Positions 9,039 to 18,498 of a DNA stretch of 64,000 nt are shown in pieces (position 1 is the first letter of the stretch; each line of letters opens with the position of its first letter). The position numbers and the translations under genes were made by a program. This stretch comes from Variovorax sp. SG517 (GTDB lineage Bacteria; Pseudomonadota; Gammaproteobacteria; Burkholderiales; Burkholderiaceae_C), in contig NZ_JABMJG010000003.1 in assembly GCF_013376045.1 (NCBI RefSeq), positions 124,001 through 188,000 on the forward strand, given 5' to 3'. Below the pieces are notes generated by a model. The model did no database searches, had not been told where the DNA came from, and was given only the letters and a program-made list of their open reading frames with translations.

Positions 9039-9241
9039 ATCTCAAATCACCCTGTGAACTTTTTGGCAAAAAAACAAGCGCCGGCATGGCGTTGTGTCGA
9101 AGGCGGCAAGAAGGCGGGCTGATAGGCGTAGTTCGTTGCAGATAGGGCGGTGGAAGGCCTTCGAGTGATCAATTGGAACCTCCTTCCATGAGCCTAAGCT
9201 GATTGCAATCTCCGCAATACCGGCTGCTTTTTGAAAAATTT

Positions 9242-9257
9242 TGTGAACTAAATCATC
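9242..9257. promoter_or_regulatory. Possible third CRP-like operator
   Basis: TGTGAACTAAATCATC has one perfect consensus half (TGTGA) and a degenerate second half (TCATC for TCACA) with the right spacing. It is about 185 bp before the adhesin ATG. It is weaker than the two sites at 8989 and 9023. Confidence 0.3.
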
Positions 9258-9440
9258 AGAGCGGATTTTGAAGATTGTTGCGGCGTCCCTGAAATGTAAA
9301 CAACTCCGTACATTCCAGCATTCCTGTAATTGAGCGCTGCGCCGGACCGGCGCTTCCGCGATGAAACCTGGCGCAGGAAGCATCGCATTTCAGCTGATTC
9401 GAAACCGTCCATTCACCTTCACCGCGAGCCGAACGTCAAC

Positions 9441-12400
9441 ATGAACAAGTCATACAGAAGCATATGGAATGAAGCCCTGGGAGCATGGGTGGCGGTCAGC
9501 GAGCTCGAGAAAAGCAGGGGCAAGGCGAGCAGGAGCGGCATCAGCGGCGGGTTCCTGCGGGTCAGCATGCTGTCGGCTTCGCTGATGCTCGCGTTCGGGC
9601 TGGCAAGTCCGAATGCGTTCGCGCAGCTGTCGTGTACCGGCACTCTCGTGTGCCAGCCCGCGGGCAACCAGGGCCTGACCTTCGTCGCGAACCCAGACTC
9701 GACGGGCAGCGGCGAGAGCATGGTGCTGCGCGGGGGAGGCGCGGGCACGCCGGTTCGCAACTACTTCGTCGGCAATGCCGACATCGCGAACGCCACGAAC
9801 ATCACGCTGGGTGACGCGAGCACCACCAACTCCACCACGACCATACTTGCCAACCATTTCCAGGTGGGCAACAGCGCTACCAGCGCCTCGGGCGCCAACA
9901 GCTCCGCCATCGGCATCAATGCACAGGCGACCCAGTCGGATACGGTGGCCATCGGCAGTTCCGCCAACGCGTTGGCCGCTTCCGCCATTGCGCTGGGCAA
10001 CAGTGCGACGGTCAGCGCGGGGTCGACTTCGAGCATCGCGATCGGCGCCAGCGCCAATGCGCTCGGTTCGGATGCAGTGGCGCTCGGCCGCGGCGCCCAG
10101 GCAGGCAGCACCAGCACCGTCGCCATCGGCGCCGGATCCGGCACCACCAGCAACAACGCCACGGCCATCGGCGCAGGAGCCACGACCAGCGATGCCTGGG
10201 CGACGGCGATCGGCAGCACCGCGAACGCCTACGGCAACAGCAGTACCGCCATCGGCGGCGGCGCGGCGGCCAACAGCAACGGCCTGGCGATGGGGCGCTC
10301 CGCGAATGCTTCCGGCGCGGCAGGCGTTGCACTCGGCCAGTCGGCGGTCGCATCCAGCAACTTCGCCACGGCAGTCGGCAGCATGGCCAACGCCGCCGGG
10401 CTGAACTCGATCGCCATCGGCGGCTCCACCGCCACCGCGCCGACCACCCAGGCGCTTGCCACGGGCAAGGGCGCCATCGCGATCGGCAACAACGGCACCC
10501 AAGGCGCCAAGGCCCTCGCCGACGACGCGATAGCGATCGGCGGCCAGGCCAACGCCGCGTACACCAACAGCGTCGCGCTCGGCGCGGGCAGTGTGACCGG
10601 CGCGGCCGCTCCCACGGGCAAGGGCTTCCTCACCGGATCCGCCGCGCCCGCCTCCGAAGTCTCGGTCGGCTCGTCGTCCGCCCTGCGGCGCATCACCAAC
10701 GTGGCCGACGGCTCCGCCGCCCAGGACGCCGTGACGGTGGCCCAGTTGAGCACCGGCATGAGCACCACGGCGAGCAGCATCGCCAGCCTCTCCACCTCGA
10801 CCTCGACGGGCATCGCCAGCCTGTCGACCGGCCTCAGCACCACCAACAGCACGGTCGGCAGCCTGTCGACCTCGACTTCGACCGGCCTGAGCACCGCGAC
10901 CAGCCGCATCAACAGCCTTTCGACGGGCCTCAGCACGACGAACAGCAGTGTCGCGAGCCTGTCGACTTCCACATCGACGGGCATCACCAGCTTGTCGACG
11001 GGCCTGAGCACCACCAACAGCGCTGTCTCCAGCCTGTCTACATCTACCTCGATCGGCATCACCAGCCTGTCCACCGGCTTGAGCACCACGAACAGTACGG
11101 TCTCCAGCCTGTCGTCCGGGCTGAGCACGACGAACAGCAGCGTGGCGAGCCTGTCGACTTCCACTTCGACCGGCATCACCAGCCTGTCGACAGGCCTCAG
11201 CACCACCAACAGTGCTGTCTCCAGCCTGTCGACCTCGACCTCGACGGGTATCACCAGCCTGTCCACCGGTCTGAGCACCACCAACAGCGCTGTCGGCAGC
11301 CTCTCCACCTCCACCTCCACCGGCCTGAGCACTGCGACCAGCCGCATCAACAGCCTTTCGACAGGCCTGAGCACCACCAACAGCGCCGTTGCGAGCTTGT
11401 CCAGTTCCACCTCGACGGGCATCACCAGCTTGTCGACGGGCCTGAGCACCACGAACAGCGCTGTCTCCAGCCTGTCGACTGGCCTGAGCACGACGAACAG
11501 CGCCGTCGCAAGCCTTTCGACTTCCGCCTCGACGGGCATCACTAGCCTGTCGACTGGCCTGAGCACGACGAATAGCGCGGTGACCAGCCTGTCGACCTCC
11601 ACCTCGACCGGTATCACCAGCCTGTCGACGGGCCTGAGCACGACGAACAGCGCAGTTGCCAGCCTGTCGACTTCCACCTCGACGGGCATCACGAGCCTTT
11701 CGACTGGCCTCAGCACCACGAACAGCGCAGTGACCAGCCTGTCGACCTCCACCTCGACCGGCATTGCGAGCCTTTCGACCGGCCTCAGCACCACGAACAG
11801 CGCAGTGGCCAGCCTCTCGACTTCCGCCTCGACGGGCATCACGAGCCTGTCGACTGGCCTCAGCACCACGAACAGCGCGGTGACCAGCCTGTCGACTTCC
11901 ACCTCGACCGGCATCACGAGCCTTTCGACCGGCCTCAGCACCACGAACAGCGCGGTGACCAGCCTGTCGACCTCCACCTCGACCGGCATCACCAGCCTCT
12001 CGACCGGCCTGAGCACGACCAACAGCAACCTGGGCACCCTGAGCTCGACGGTCAGCTCCATCTACAACACGGGCACGAAGTACTTCCACGCCAACAGCAC
12101 CGGCGCGGACAGCCAGGCCATCGGCGCCAACAGCGTGGCCATCGGCCAGAACGCCGTCGCCAATGGCGACAACAGCGTGGCGCTGGGCGCGAACTCCACG
12201 GCCAGCCGCAGCGCCGCGGAGATGACGAACTACGACGCCTTCGGACTGGCGAGCAAGCAGACCGCTGCCGGCGAGGTGAACGTAGGCAACCGCGTGATCA
12301 CGGGCGTGGCGCCCGGCACGGCGGACCAGGACGCGGTCAACGTGCTGCAGGTGAAGACGGTCACCGCGTCGCTGTCCAGCGGCCTGAGCACGGCCACCAG

Positions 12401-15400
12401 CAGCATCGTCAGCCTCTCGACCTCCACGTCGACTGGCCTGAGCACGGCAACGAGCAGCATCGGCAGCCTGTCGACTGGCCTGAGCACGACCAACAGCACC
12501 GTCGCAAGCCTCTCGACGAGCCTCAGTTCCTCGACGAGCGCCATCAACAGCCTGTCCACGGGCCTGAGTACGACGAACAGCAGTGTGGCGAGCCTGTCGA
12601 CGTCGACTTCCACCGGGCTGAGCACTGCGACCAGCAGCATCGGAAGTCTGTCGACCGGTCTGAGTACGACGAACAGTAGTGTCGCGAGCTTGTCGACCTC
12701 GACTTCCACTGGCCTGAGCACCGCGACCAGCAGCATTGGCAGCCTGTCTACGGGGCTGAGCACGACCAACAGCAGCGTTGCGAGCCTGTCGACTTCCACG
12801 TCGACTGGCCTGAGCACCGCGACCAGCAGCATCGACAGCCTGTCCACGGGCCTCAGCACGACGAACAGCAGTGTCGCGAGCCTGTCGACTTCCACGTCGA
12901 CTGGCCTGAGCACCGCGACGAGCAGCATTGGCAGCCTGTCCACGGGGCTGAGCACGACCAACAGCAGCGTTGCGAGCCTGTCGACTTCCACATCGACCGG
13001 CCTGAGCACTGCGACCAGCAGCATCGGCAGCCTGTCGACGGGTCTGAGCACGACGAACAGCAGCGTGGCGAGCCTGTCGACTTCTACGTCGACTGGCCTG
13101 AGCACGGCGACGAGCAGCATTGGCAGCTTGTCCACGGGTCTGAGTACAACCAACAGCAGCGTGGCAAGCCTGTCGACCTCCACGTCTAATGGCATCAGCA
13201 GCCTCTCAACTGGCCTGAGCACGACCAACAGTGCGGTGGCCAGCTTGTCAACCTCGACCTCCACGGGTCTGAGCACGGCGACCATCGGCATCAACAGCCT
13301 GTCGACCGGCCTCAGCACCACCAACAGCAGCGTCGCCAGCCTGTCGACCTCCACATCGACAGGCATCAGCAGCCTGTCGACGGGCCTGAGCACTGCGACG
13401 AGCAGCATCGGCAGCTTGTCGACGGGTCTGAGCACGACCAACAGTACGGTGGCCAGCCTGTCGACCTCGACTTCCACAGGTCTGAGCACAGCGACGAGCA
13501 GTATCGACAGCCTGTCCACGTCGACTTCGACGGGCCTGAGCACTGCGACCAGCAGCATCAACAGCCTGTCGACGGGTCTCAGCACCACCAACAGCAGCGT
13601 CGCAAGCCTGTCGACTTCCACTTCGACGGGCATCAGCAGCCTGTCGACCGGCCTTAGCACTGCGACGAGCAGCATCGGCAGCTTGTCGACAGGCCTGAGT
13701 ACGACCAACAGTGCGGTGGCCAGCCTGTCGACCTCGACCTCCACGGGGCTGAGCACAGCGACGAGCAGTATCGACAGCCTGTCCACATCGACTTCGACGG
13801 GCCTCAGCACCACCAACAGCAGCGTCGCAAGCCTGTCGACTTCCACTTCGACGGGCATCAGCAGCCTGTCGACCGGCCTGAGTACGACCAACAGCAGCCT
13901 GGTCAGCCTGTCGACGTCAACCTCCACAGGCCTGAGCACGGCCACGAGCAGCATCGACAGTCTGTCGACGTCCACCTCGACCGGCCTGAGCACCGCGACC
14001 AGCGGCATCAACAGCTTGTCGACCGGTCTCAGCACGACGAACAGCAGCGTCGCCAGCTTGTCGACCTCCACGTCGACGGGCATCAGCAGCCTGTCGACCG
14101 GCCTCAGCACCACGAACAGCAACGTCGCGAGCCTGTCGAGTTCCACCTCGACGGGCATCAGCAGCCTGTCGACGGGGTTGAGCACGACCAACAGCAGCGT
14201 CACGAGCTTGTCGACCTCCACGTCGACTGGCATCAGCAGCCTGTCGACCGGCCTGAGCACGACGAACAGCGGACTGGCAAGCCTCTCGACGTCGACCTCC
14301 ACGGGCCTGAGCACTGCCACGAGCAGCATCGACAGCCTGTCCACGTCCACCTCGACCGGCCTGAGCACTGCGACCAGCAGCATCAACAGCTTGTCGACTT
14401 CCACATCGACGGGCATCAGCAGCCTGTCGACGGGCCTGAGCACGACCAACAGCAGCCTGGCCAGCCTGTCGACGTCGACCTCCACAGGCTTGAGCACGGC
14501 CACGAGCAGCATCGACAGCCTGTCCACGTCCACCTCGACGGGCCTGAGCACCGCCACCAGCAGCATCAACAGCCTTTCGACCGGCCTGAGCACCACGAAC
14601 AGCAACGTCGCGAGCCTGTCGAGTTCCACCTCGACGGGCATCAGCAGCCTGTCGACGGGTCTCAGTACGACGAACAGCAACGTCGCCAGCCTTTCCACCG
14701 GCCTGAGCACGGTATCGAGCACGGTCGACAGCCTGTCCACCGGCCTGAGCACCACGACCAGCAACATCGGCAGCCTGTCGACGGGGTTGAGCACGACCAA
14801 CAGCAGCGTGGCGAGCCTGTCGACTTCGACCTCCACGGGCCTGAGCACGGCCACGAGCAGCATCGACAGCCTGTCCACGTCGACCTCGACCGGCCTGAGC
14901 ACCGCGACCAGCGGCATCGGCAGCCTCTCGACCGGCCTGAGCTCCACGAACAGCAGCGTCGCAAGCCTGTCGACCTCCACCTCGACCGGCCTGAGCACGG
15001 CAACCAGCGGCATCGGCAGCCTGTCGACGGGCTTGAGCACGACCAACATCAACCTCAACAGCCTGAGCACGTCGGTCAACAACATCTACAACACCGGCAC
15101 CAAGTACTTCCACGCCAAGTCGACGGCGGGCGACTCGGTGGCCAGCGGCCAGGAGGCGGTGGCTATCGGGCCGCAGTCGGTGGCCAGCGGCGCCAACTCC
15201 TTCGCCGCCGGCAACGGTGCGAAGGCCACGGCCGACGGTGCGGTGGCGGTGGGCTTCGGCGCGCAGGCGACGGGCACCAACGCGATCGCCATCGGCAGCG
15301 GCGCCCTGGCCACGGGCTCGCAGGCCATCGGCGCCAATGCACGTGCGGGCGGCGGCGGCGTGGCCCTGGGCGACAACGCGGATGCCGGCGGCACGCCGCT

Positions 15401-16130
15401 GAGCCAGGCGCAGAACGTCTCCAAGGGCACGGCGATCGGCTTCGGCGCAATCGTGCAGCAAAGCGGCGGCGTGGCGCTGGGCTCGGGCTCGGTGGCTTCC
15501 ACCGCGGCGGGCATGGCCGGCTACGTGCCGGGCGGCGCGACGGCGCAGCAGGAGGCCGCGATCAGGGCCACCACCAGCACACAGGCCGCGGTGTCGGTGG
15601 GCGATGCGGCCAACGGCCAGTACCGCCAGATCACCGGCGTGGCGGCGGGCACGGCCGACAGCGATGCGACCAACGTGGCCCAGCTGAAGGCGGCCTCGGC
15701 GGCATCGAAGGCCAGCAGCGTGCAGTACGCGACCAACCCCGACGGGTCGGTCAACTACAACCAGATCACGCTGGGCGGCGGCCAGGCCCCGGGCGGCACG
15801 CGCATCAGCAACGTGGCGCCGGGCATCCTGCCGGGCGATGCGGTCAACGTGCAGCAGCTCAACCAGGTGCAGGGCCAGGTCGGCGACGTGGCGCGCATCG
15901 CCTACTCGGGCACGGCCATGGCGTTCGCGATGTCGGGCACCTACCTGCCGACGCTGTACCCCGGCGAGAAGACGGTGGGCGTGGGCCTGGGCAGCTACAA
16001 GGGCTACAGCGCCGTGGCGCTGACCTTCAAGGCGTTGTCGGACGACGGCAAGATGTCGTGGGGCGCGGGCCTGACGACCACGGGCAAGGAATGGGGCATC
16101 AACGCCGGCATCGGCTGGAAGTGGAAGTAA
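9441..16130 (+). CDS. Trimeric autotransporter adhesin (YadA/Hia type) with giant Ser/Thr-rich stalk
   Basis: A surface adhesin of 2229 residues (type Vc secretion). The start is set at 9441 by the ESPR opening MNKSYRSIWNEALGAWVAVS, followed by a hydrophobic stretch and cleavage near NAFA-Q (residue 61). Residues 62-436 are YadA-like head repeats (SVAIGxxA style) ending in a neck, DAVTVAQL. Stalk 1 spans about 449-865, a second short head and neck about 874-975, stalk 2 about 977-1873, and a third head about 1882-2150. Residues 2150-2229 are the YadA-like beta-barrel anchor ending in GWKWK. The stalk has almost no charged residues. No strong Shine-Dalgarno is visible. DUF2827 genes follow directly, so stalk glycosylation is a reasonable inference. 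Confidence 0.95.
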   Translation: MNKSYRSIWNEALGAWVAVSELEKSRGKASRSGISGGFLRVSMLSASLMLAFGLASPNAFAQLSCTGTLVCQPAGNQGLTFVANPDSTGSGESMVLRGGGAGTPVRNYFVGNADIANATNITLGDASTTNSTTTILANHFQVGNSATSASGANSSAIGINAQATQSDTVAIGSSANALAASAIALGNSATVSAGSTSSIAIGASANALGSDAVALGRGAQAGSTSTVAIGAGSGTTSNNATAIGAGATTSDAWATAIGSTANAYGNSSTAIGGGAAANSNGLAMGRSANASGAAGVALGQSAVASSNFATAVGSMANAAGLNSIAIGGSTATAPTTQALATGKGAIAIGNNGTQGAKALADDAIAIGGQANAAYTNSVALGAGSVTGAAAPTGKGFLTGSAAPASEVSVGSSSALRRITNVADGSAAQDAVTVAQLSTGMSTTASSIASLSTSTSTGIASLSTGLSTTNSTVGSLSTSTSTGLSTATSRINSLSTGLSTTNSSVASLSTSTSTGITSLSTGLSTTNSAVSSLSTSTSIGITSLSTGLSTTNSTVSSLSSGLSTTNSSVASLSTSTSTGITSLSTGLSTTNSAVSSLSTSTSTGITSLSTGLSTTNSAVGSLSTSTSTGLSTATSRINSLSTGLSTTNSAVASLSSSTSTGITSLSTGLSTTNSAVSSLSTGLSTTNSAVASLSTSASTGITSLSTGLSTTNSAVTSLSTSTSTGITSLSTGLSTTNSAVASLSTSTSTGITSLSTGLSTTNSAVTSLSTSTSTGIASLSTGLSTTNSAVASLSTSASTGITSLSTGLSTTNSAVTSLSTSTSTGITSLSTGLSTTNSAVTSLSTSTSTGITSLSTGLSTTNSNLGTLSSTVSSIYNTGTKYFHANSTGADSQAIGANSVAIGQNAVANGDNSVALGANSTASRSAAEMTNYDAFGLASKQTAAGEVNVGNRVITGVAPGTADQDAVNVLQVKTVTASLSSGLSTATSSIVSLSTSTSTGLSTATSSIGSLSTGLSTTNSTVASLSTSLSSSTSAINSLSTGLSTTNSSVASLSTSTSTGLSTATSSIGSLSTGLSTTNSSVASLSTSTSTGLSTATSSIGSLSTGLSTTNSSVASLSTSTSTGLSTATSSIDSLSTGLSTTNSSVASLSTSTSTGLSTATSSIGSLSTGLSTTNSSVASLSTSTSTGLSTATSSIGSLSTGLSTTNSSVASLSTSTSTGLSTATSSIGSLSTGLSTTNSSVASLSTSTSNGISSLSTGLSTTNSAVASLSTSTSTGLSTATIGINSLSTGLSTTNSSVASLSTSTSTGISSLSTGLSTATSSIGSLSTGLSTTNSTVASLSTSTSTGLSTATSSIDSLSTSTSTGLSTATSSINSLSTGLSTTNSSVASLSTSTSTGISSLSTGLSTATSSIGSLSTGLSTTNSAVASLSTSTSTGLSTATSSIDSLSTSTSTGLSTTNSSVASLSTSTSTGISSLSTGLSTTNSSLVSLSTSTSTGLSTATSSIDSLSTSTSTGLSTATSGINSLSTGLSTTNSSVASLSTSTSTGISSLSTGLSTTNSNVASLSSSTSTGISSLSTGLSTTNSSVTSLSTSTSTGISSLSTGLSTTNSGLASLSTSTSTGLSTATSSIDSLSTSTSTGLSTATSSINSLSTSTSTGISSLSTGLSTTNSSLASLSTSTSTGLSTATSSIDSLSTSTSTGLSTATSSINSLSTGLSTTNSNVASLSSSTSTGISSLSTGLSTTNSNVASLSTGLSTVSSTVDSLSTGLSTTTSNIGSLSTGLSTTNSSVASLSTSTSTGLSTATSSIDSLSTSTSTGLSTATSGIGSLSTGLSSTNSSVASLSTSTSTGLSTATSGIGSLSTGLSTTNINLNSLSTSVNNIYNTGTKYFHAKSTAGDSVASGQEAVAIGPQSVASGANSFAAGNGAKATADGAVAVGFGAQATGTNAIAIGSGALATGSQAIGANARAGGGGVALGDNADAGGTPLSQAQNVSKGTAIGFGAIVQQSGGVALGSGSVASTAAGMAGYVPGGATAQQEAAIRATTSTQAAVSVGDAANGQYRQITGVAAGTADSDATNVAQLKAASAASKASSVQYATNPDGSVNYNQITLGGGQAPGGTRISNVAPGILPGDAVNVQQLNQVQGQVGDVARIAYSGTAMAFAMSGTYLPTLYPGEKTVGVGLGSYKGYSAVALTFKALSDDGKMSWGAGLTTTGKEWGINAGIGWKWK
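10786..12036 (+). repeat. Adhesin stalk repeat array 1
   Basis: Tandem in-frame repeats, mostly alternating a 14-residue word (SLSTGLSTTNSxVx) and an 11-residue word (SLSTSTSTGIx), giving 25-residue (75-bp) units. Occasional 18-residue words (SLSTSTSTGLSTATSRIN) and doubled 14-mers break the pattern. DNA copies differ mainly at third codon positions, so the array is old enough to have drifted but still near-identical in protein. Confidence 0.9.
12369..15060 (+). repeat. Adhesin stalk repeat array 2
   Basis: The larger in-frame array. The first part is a regular alternation of the 14-mer SLSTGLSTTNSSVA and the 18-mer SLSTSTSTGLSTATSSIG, giving a 32-residue (96-bp) unit repeated several times. 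The later part mixes 14-, 11- and 18-residue words. The only recurrent charged residue is the Asp of SSIDSL. Long open frames on the opposite strand are by-products of the repeats. Confidence 0.9.
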
Positions 16131-16225
16131 GCCTCTGAAAGGCCGACGGGCCGGCCCTCCAACGGGCGGCTCCCGCGCTTCACGGCGTGGGGGCCGTTCC
16201 TTCTTTTTGGTACACACTCCGCCTC

Positions 16226-17377
16226 ATGCGCATCGGTATTTCAGTCCTTACCCATGCGGGGCAGAACATCTGGGAGAACGGAATGGGACAGAACGTCCTG
16301 TTCCTGGCCCGGCTGCTGCAACGCATCGGCTTCGTCGAGTCCGTGACCCTCATCGACGCGGGCGACCAGCAGAGCATGCCGCCCCAGGTCGACACGGCCG
16401 CCATGGGCCTGGCCTTCGGACGCGCGCGCGAGCTCACCGGCTCGCTGGACGTGGTCATCGAGATGGCCGGCGCGCTCGACGTGCAGTGGCTCTCTTACTT
16501 CCGCGCATGCGGCGGCCGCGTGGTGTTCCATTGCGTGGGCCAGCCTTTCGCGGCGCTGGCCGAGCCGATCGTCTTCACCGACAAGGGTCACTTCAGCAGG
16601 CCCGACCGCTGCGACGAAGTGTGGCTGCTGCCCAAGGACGCCGCCTTCGCGCCCATGATGCGCACCATGCACCGCTGCCCGGTGTTCGAGGTGCCCTACC
16701 TCTGGTCGCCGCAGTTCCTGGCCCAGCGTGTTGCCGAGGTCGAGGCCGCGGGCCACCGCTTCGGCTATGTGCCCCGCACGGCAGCGCAGCCGGGCTTTCG
16801 GGTGGCGATCTTCGAGCCCAACATCTCGGTGGTGAAGTGCAGCAGCGTACCCATGCTGATCTGCGACGGCGCCTATCGCGCCGATCCGTCGGCCGTGACC
16901 TCGATGCAGGTGCTCAACACGCTGCACCTGAAAGACCACCCGACCATGCTCTACCTGGCGAACTCGCTCGACATAGTGCGCCAGCACAAGGCGGTCTTCC
17001 ATGGCCGGCACGACTTCGCGGGCTTCATGGTGCAGTTCGCCGACGCGGTGGTCTCGCACCAGTGGCAGAACGACCAGAACTACGGCTACCTCGACGCGCT
17101 CTACGGCAACTACCCGCTGGTGCACAACTCGCCCTGGCTGCGCGACGCGGGCTACTACTACCCGGACTTCGACATCGCCGCCGGCGCGGCGCAGCTGCGG
17201 GAGGCCGTGCGTTCGCACGACCTGCAGCTCGACGACTATCGCGCCCGTGCGCAGCGCGTGTTCCAGTCGGTCGATCCCTTCAGCCCCGCGAACGTCGAGG
17301 GCTACGCGCAGCGGCTGCTGCACCTGGTGGGCGGCAACGCCGGCTTCCGCGCCGATGCCGCGAGGGCTGCCGCATGA
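16226..17377 (+). CDS. DUF2827 family protein, putative GT-B-like glycosyltransferase (copy 2)
   Basis: A 383-residue paralogue. The start MRIGISVLTHAGQNIWENG at 16226 is chosen because paralogue similarity begins there; an upstream in-frame ATG at 16187 would add an unconserved 13 residues. Shared blocks are IWENGMGQNVLFLARLL, FEPNISVVK, DIVRQHKAVFHGRH and SHQWQNDQNYGYLDALYGNY with PLVHNS. Here the acidic residue of the last block is Asp (LDALYG) where the others have Glu. It lies 95 bp after the adhesin with no clear terminator between, so co-transcription is likely. The stop overlaps the next start (ATGA). Confidence 0.78.
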   Translation: MRIGISVLTHAGQNIWENGMGQNVLFLARLLQRIGFVESVTLIDAGDQQSMPPQVDTAAMGLAFGRARELTGSLDVVIEMAGALDVQWLSYFRACGGRVVFHCVGQPFAALAEPIVFTDKGHFSRPDRCDEVWLLPKDAAFAPMMRTMHRCPVFEVPYLWSPQFLAQRVAEVEAAGHRFGYVPRTAAQPGFRVAIFEPNISVVKCSSVPMLICDGAYRADPSAVTSMQVLNTLHLKDHPTMLYLANSLDIVRQHKAVFHGRHDFAGFMVQFADAVVSHQWQNDQNYGYLDALYGNYPLVHNSPWLRDAGYYYPDFDIAAGAAQLREAVRSHDLQLDDYRARAQRVFQSVDPFSPANVEGYAQRLLHLVGGNAGFRADAARAAA

Positions 17378-18498
17378 TGCCGGCCAAGCTCAGGGTTGGC
17401 GTCTCCATCTTCATCCGCAAGGGCGAGCAGAGCCTGTGGGAGAACGGCGTCTACCAGAACTGCCTGTTTCTGGTGATGTTGCTGCTGCGCTCGCCGCGCG
17501 TCGAAAGCGCGGTGCTGGTGGCCGGCGGCGGCGACGGCGGCCCGGCGGACGCCACCAGCTTCCTCGCCGATTCGCCGGTGCCCATCATCGACATGGCCAC
17601 GGCAGGGCAGCACCTCGACCTCATGATCGAGATGAGCGCCCAGCTCGCCATGCCGTGGTCGGTGGCCTTCCGCGAGCGGGGCGGCAAGATCGTCTCGATG
17701 CGCGTGGGCAACGACTACGTGATCGACATCGAGCGCATGATCTTCGACAAGCCGCACGGCCTGCTGATCTCGGGCGCGCCCTACGACGAGGTGTGGACGA
17801 TTCCCGAGTACGAGGTGTCGTGCAAGCCCTATTTCGAGAGCACCTTCCGCGCGCCCGTGCGCCTCATGCCGCACCTGTGGAGCCCGATGGTGCTGGAGCG
17901 CGCCATGGCCCGTGCCCCCGACAGCCCGCCCTTCGCCTACGAGCCCGGCCGCAGGCAGTGGCGCGTGGCCATCTTCGAGCCCAACATCTGCATGGTGAAG
18001 ACCAGCTTCATCCCGATGCTCGGCTGCGAGGCCGCGCACCGTGCGCAGCCCAGGCTCATCGAGAAAATGTGGGTCTTCAACAGCTTCCACCTGAAGGACA
18101 AGCCGCTCTTCGTCGGCTTCGCGCAGAGCTTGGACATCGTGCAGCACGGGCTGGCCACCTTCGAAGGGCGCTTTCCCGTCTACCAGGTGATGCCCGGCAA
18201 GATCGACGCGGTGTTCGCGCACCACTGGGAGAACGCGCAGAACTACCTCTATTACGAGGCGCTGTACGGCGGCTATCCGCTGATCCACAACTCGCACCTC
18301 ATCGGCGACTGCGGCTATCGCTATCACGGTTTCGACTGCGAGGAGGGCGGGCTCGCGCTGCGGCGCGCCTTCGCCGAGCACGACGCCGACCTGCCGGCCT
18401 ACCGCGAGCGCGCGCGCCGCTTCATCGCCACGCTCGACCCCGAGGGCGAGGAGAACGTGCGCGTCTACACCGCCGCCATCGAGAACCTTTACGCATGA
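17374..18498 (+). CDS. DUF2827 family protein, putative GT-B-like glycosyltransferase (copy 3)
   Basis: A 374-residue paralogue, starting MMPAKLRVGVSIFIRKGEQ in a 4-nt overlap with copy 2; the second ATG at 17377 is equally possible. Blocks are LWENGVYQNCLFLVMLL, FEPNICMVK, DIVQHGLATFEGRF, and HHWENAQNYLYYEALYGGY followed by PLIHNS. The EALYGGYPLIHN segment is the one most like the donor-binding motif of GT4-type enzymes. It probably acts in the cytoplasm on the adhesin or on a glycan intermediate, with substrate unknown. Three diverged copies in one cassette suggest different linkages rather than redundancy. Confidence 0.78.
   Translation: MMPAKLRVGVSIFIRKGEQSLWENGVYQNCLFLVMLLLRSPRVESAVLVAGGGDGGPADATSFLADSPVPIIDMATAGQHLDLMIEMSAQLAMPWSVAFRERGGKIVSMRVGNDYVIDIERMIFDKPHGLLISGAPYDEVWTIPEYEVSCKPYFESTFRAPVRLMPHLWSPMVLERAMARAPDSPPFAYEPGRRQWRVAIFEPNICMVKTSFIPMLGCEAAHRAQPRLIEKMWVFNSFHLKDKPLFVGFAQSLDIVQHGLATFEGRFPVYQVMPGKIDAVFAHHWENAQNYLYYEALYGGYPLIHNSHLIGDCGYRYHGFDCEEGGLALRRAFAEHDADLPAYRERARRFIATLDPEGEENVRVYTAAIENLYA

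Larger units (their letters stand above)
8945..9440. promoter_or_regulatory. AT-rich divergent control region of the adhesin cassette
   Basis: This 496-bp gap separates DUF2827 copy 1 from the adhesin. It is visibly richer in A and T than the rest of the window, especially 8945-9060 and 9220-9300. It holds CGTGA-N6-TCACG at 8989-9004 and 9023-9038, an inverted TCAC-CCT-GTGA at 9047-9057, and TGTGA-N6-TCATC at 9242-9257. No convincing gene is seen; a 113-codon minus-strand frame inside it does not look coding. Promoters for both directions must lie here, but no clear -35/-10 pair could be fixed. Confidence 0.6.

Noticed and set aside
9042..9383. 113-codon minus-strand frame in the adhesin control region
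   Set aside because: Codon use is unlike neighbouring genes, no family resemblance, and it spans an AT-rich regulatory stretch with operator-like sites.
10786..15060. CRISPR array suggested by regular repeats
   Set aside because: The repeats are in frame, multiples of 3 bp, without unique spacers, and encode a coherent stalk; no cas genes are nearby.
9450..16217. Very long minus-strand open frames (610 to 951 codons) opposite the adhesin, giving repetitive Leu/Val/Asp/Arg or Arg/Gln/Ala proteins
   Set aside because: They mirror the repeat units of the adhesin in other frames. Stop-free length follows from repeat composition; the plus-strand protein has a full domain plan.
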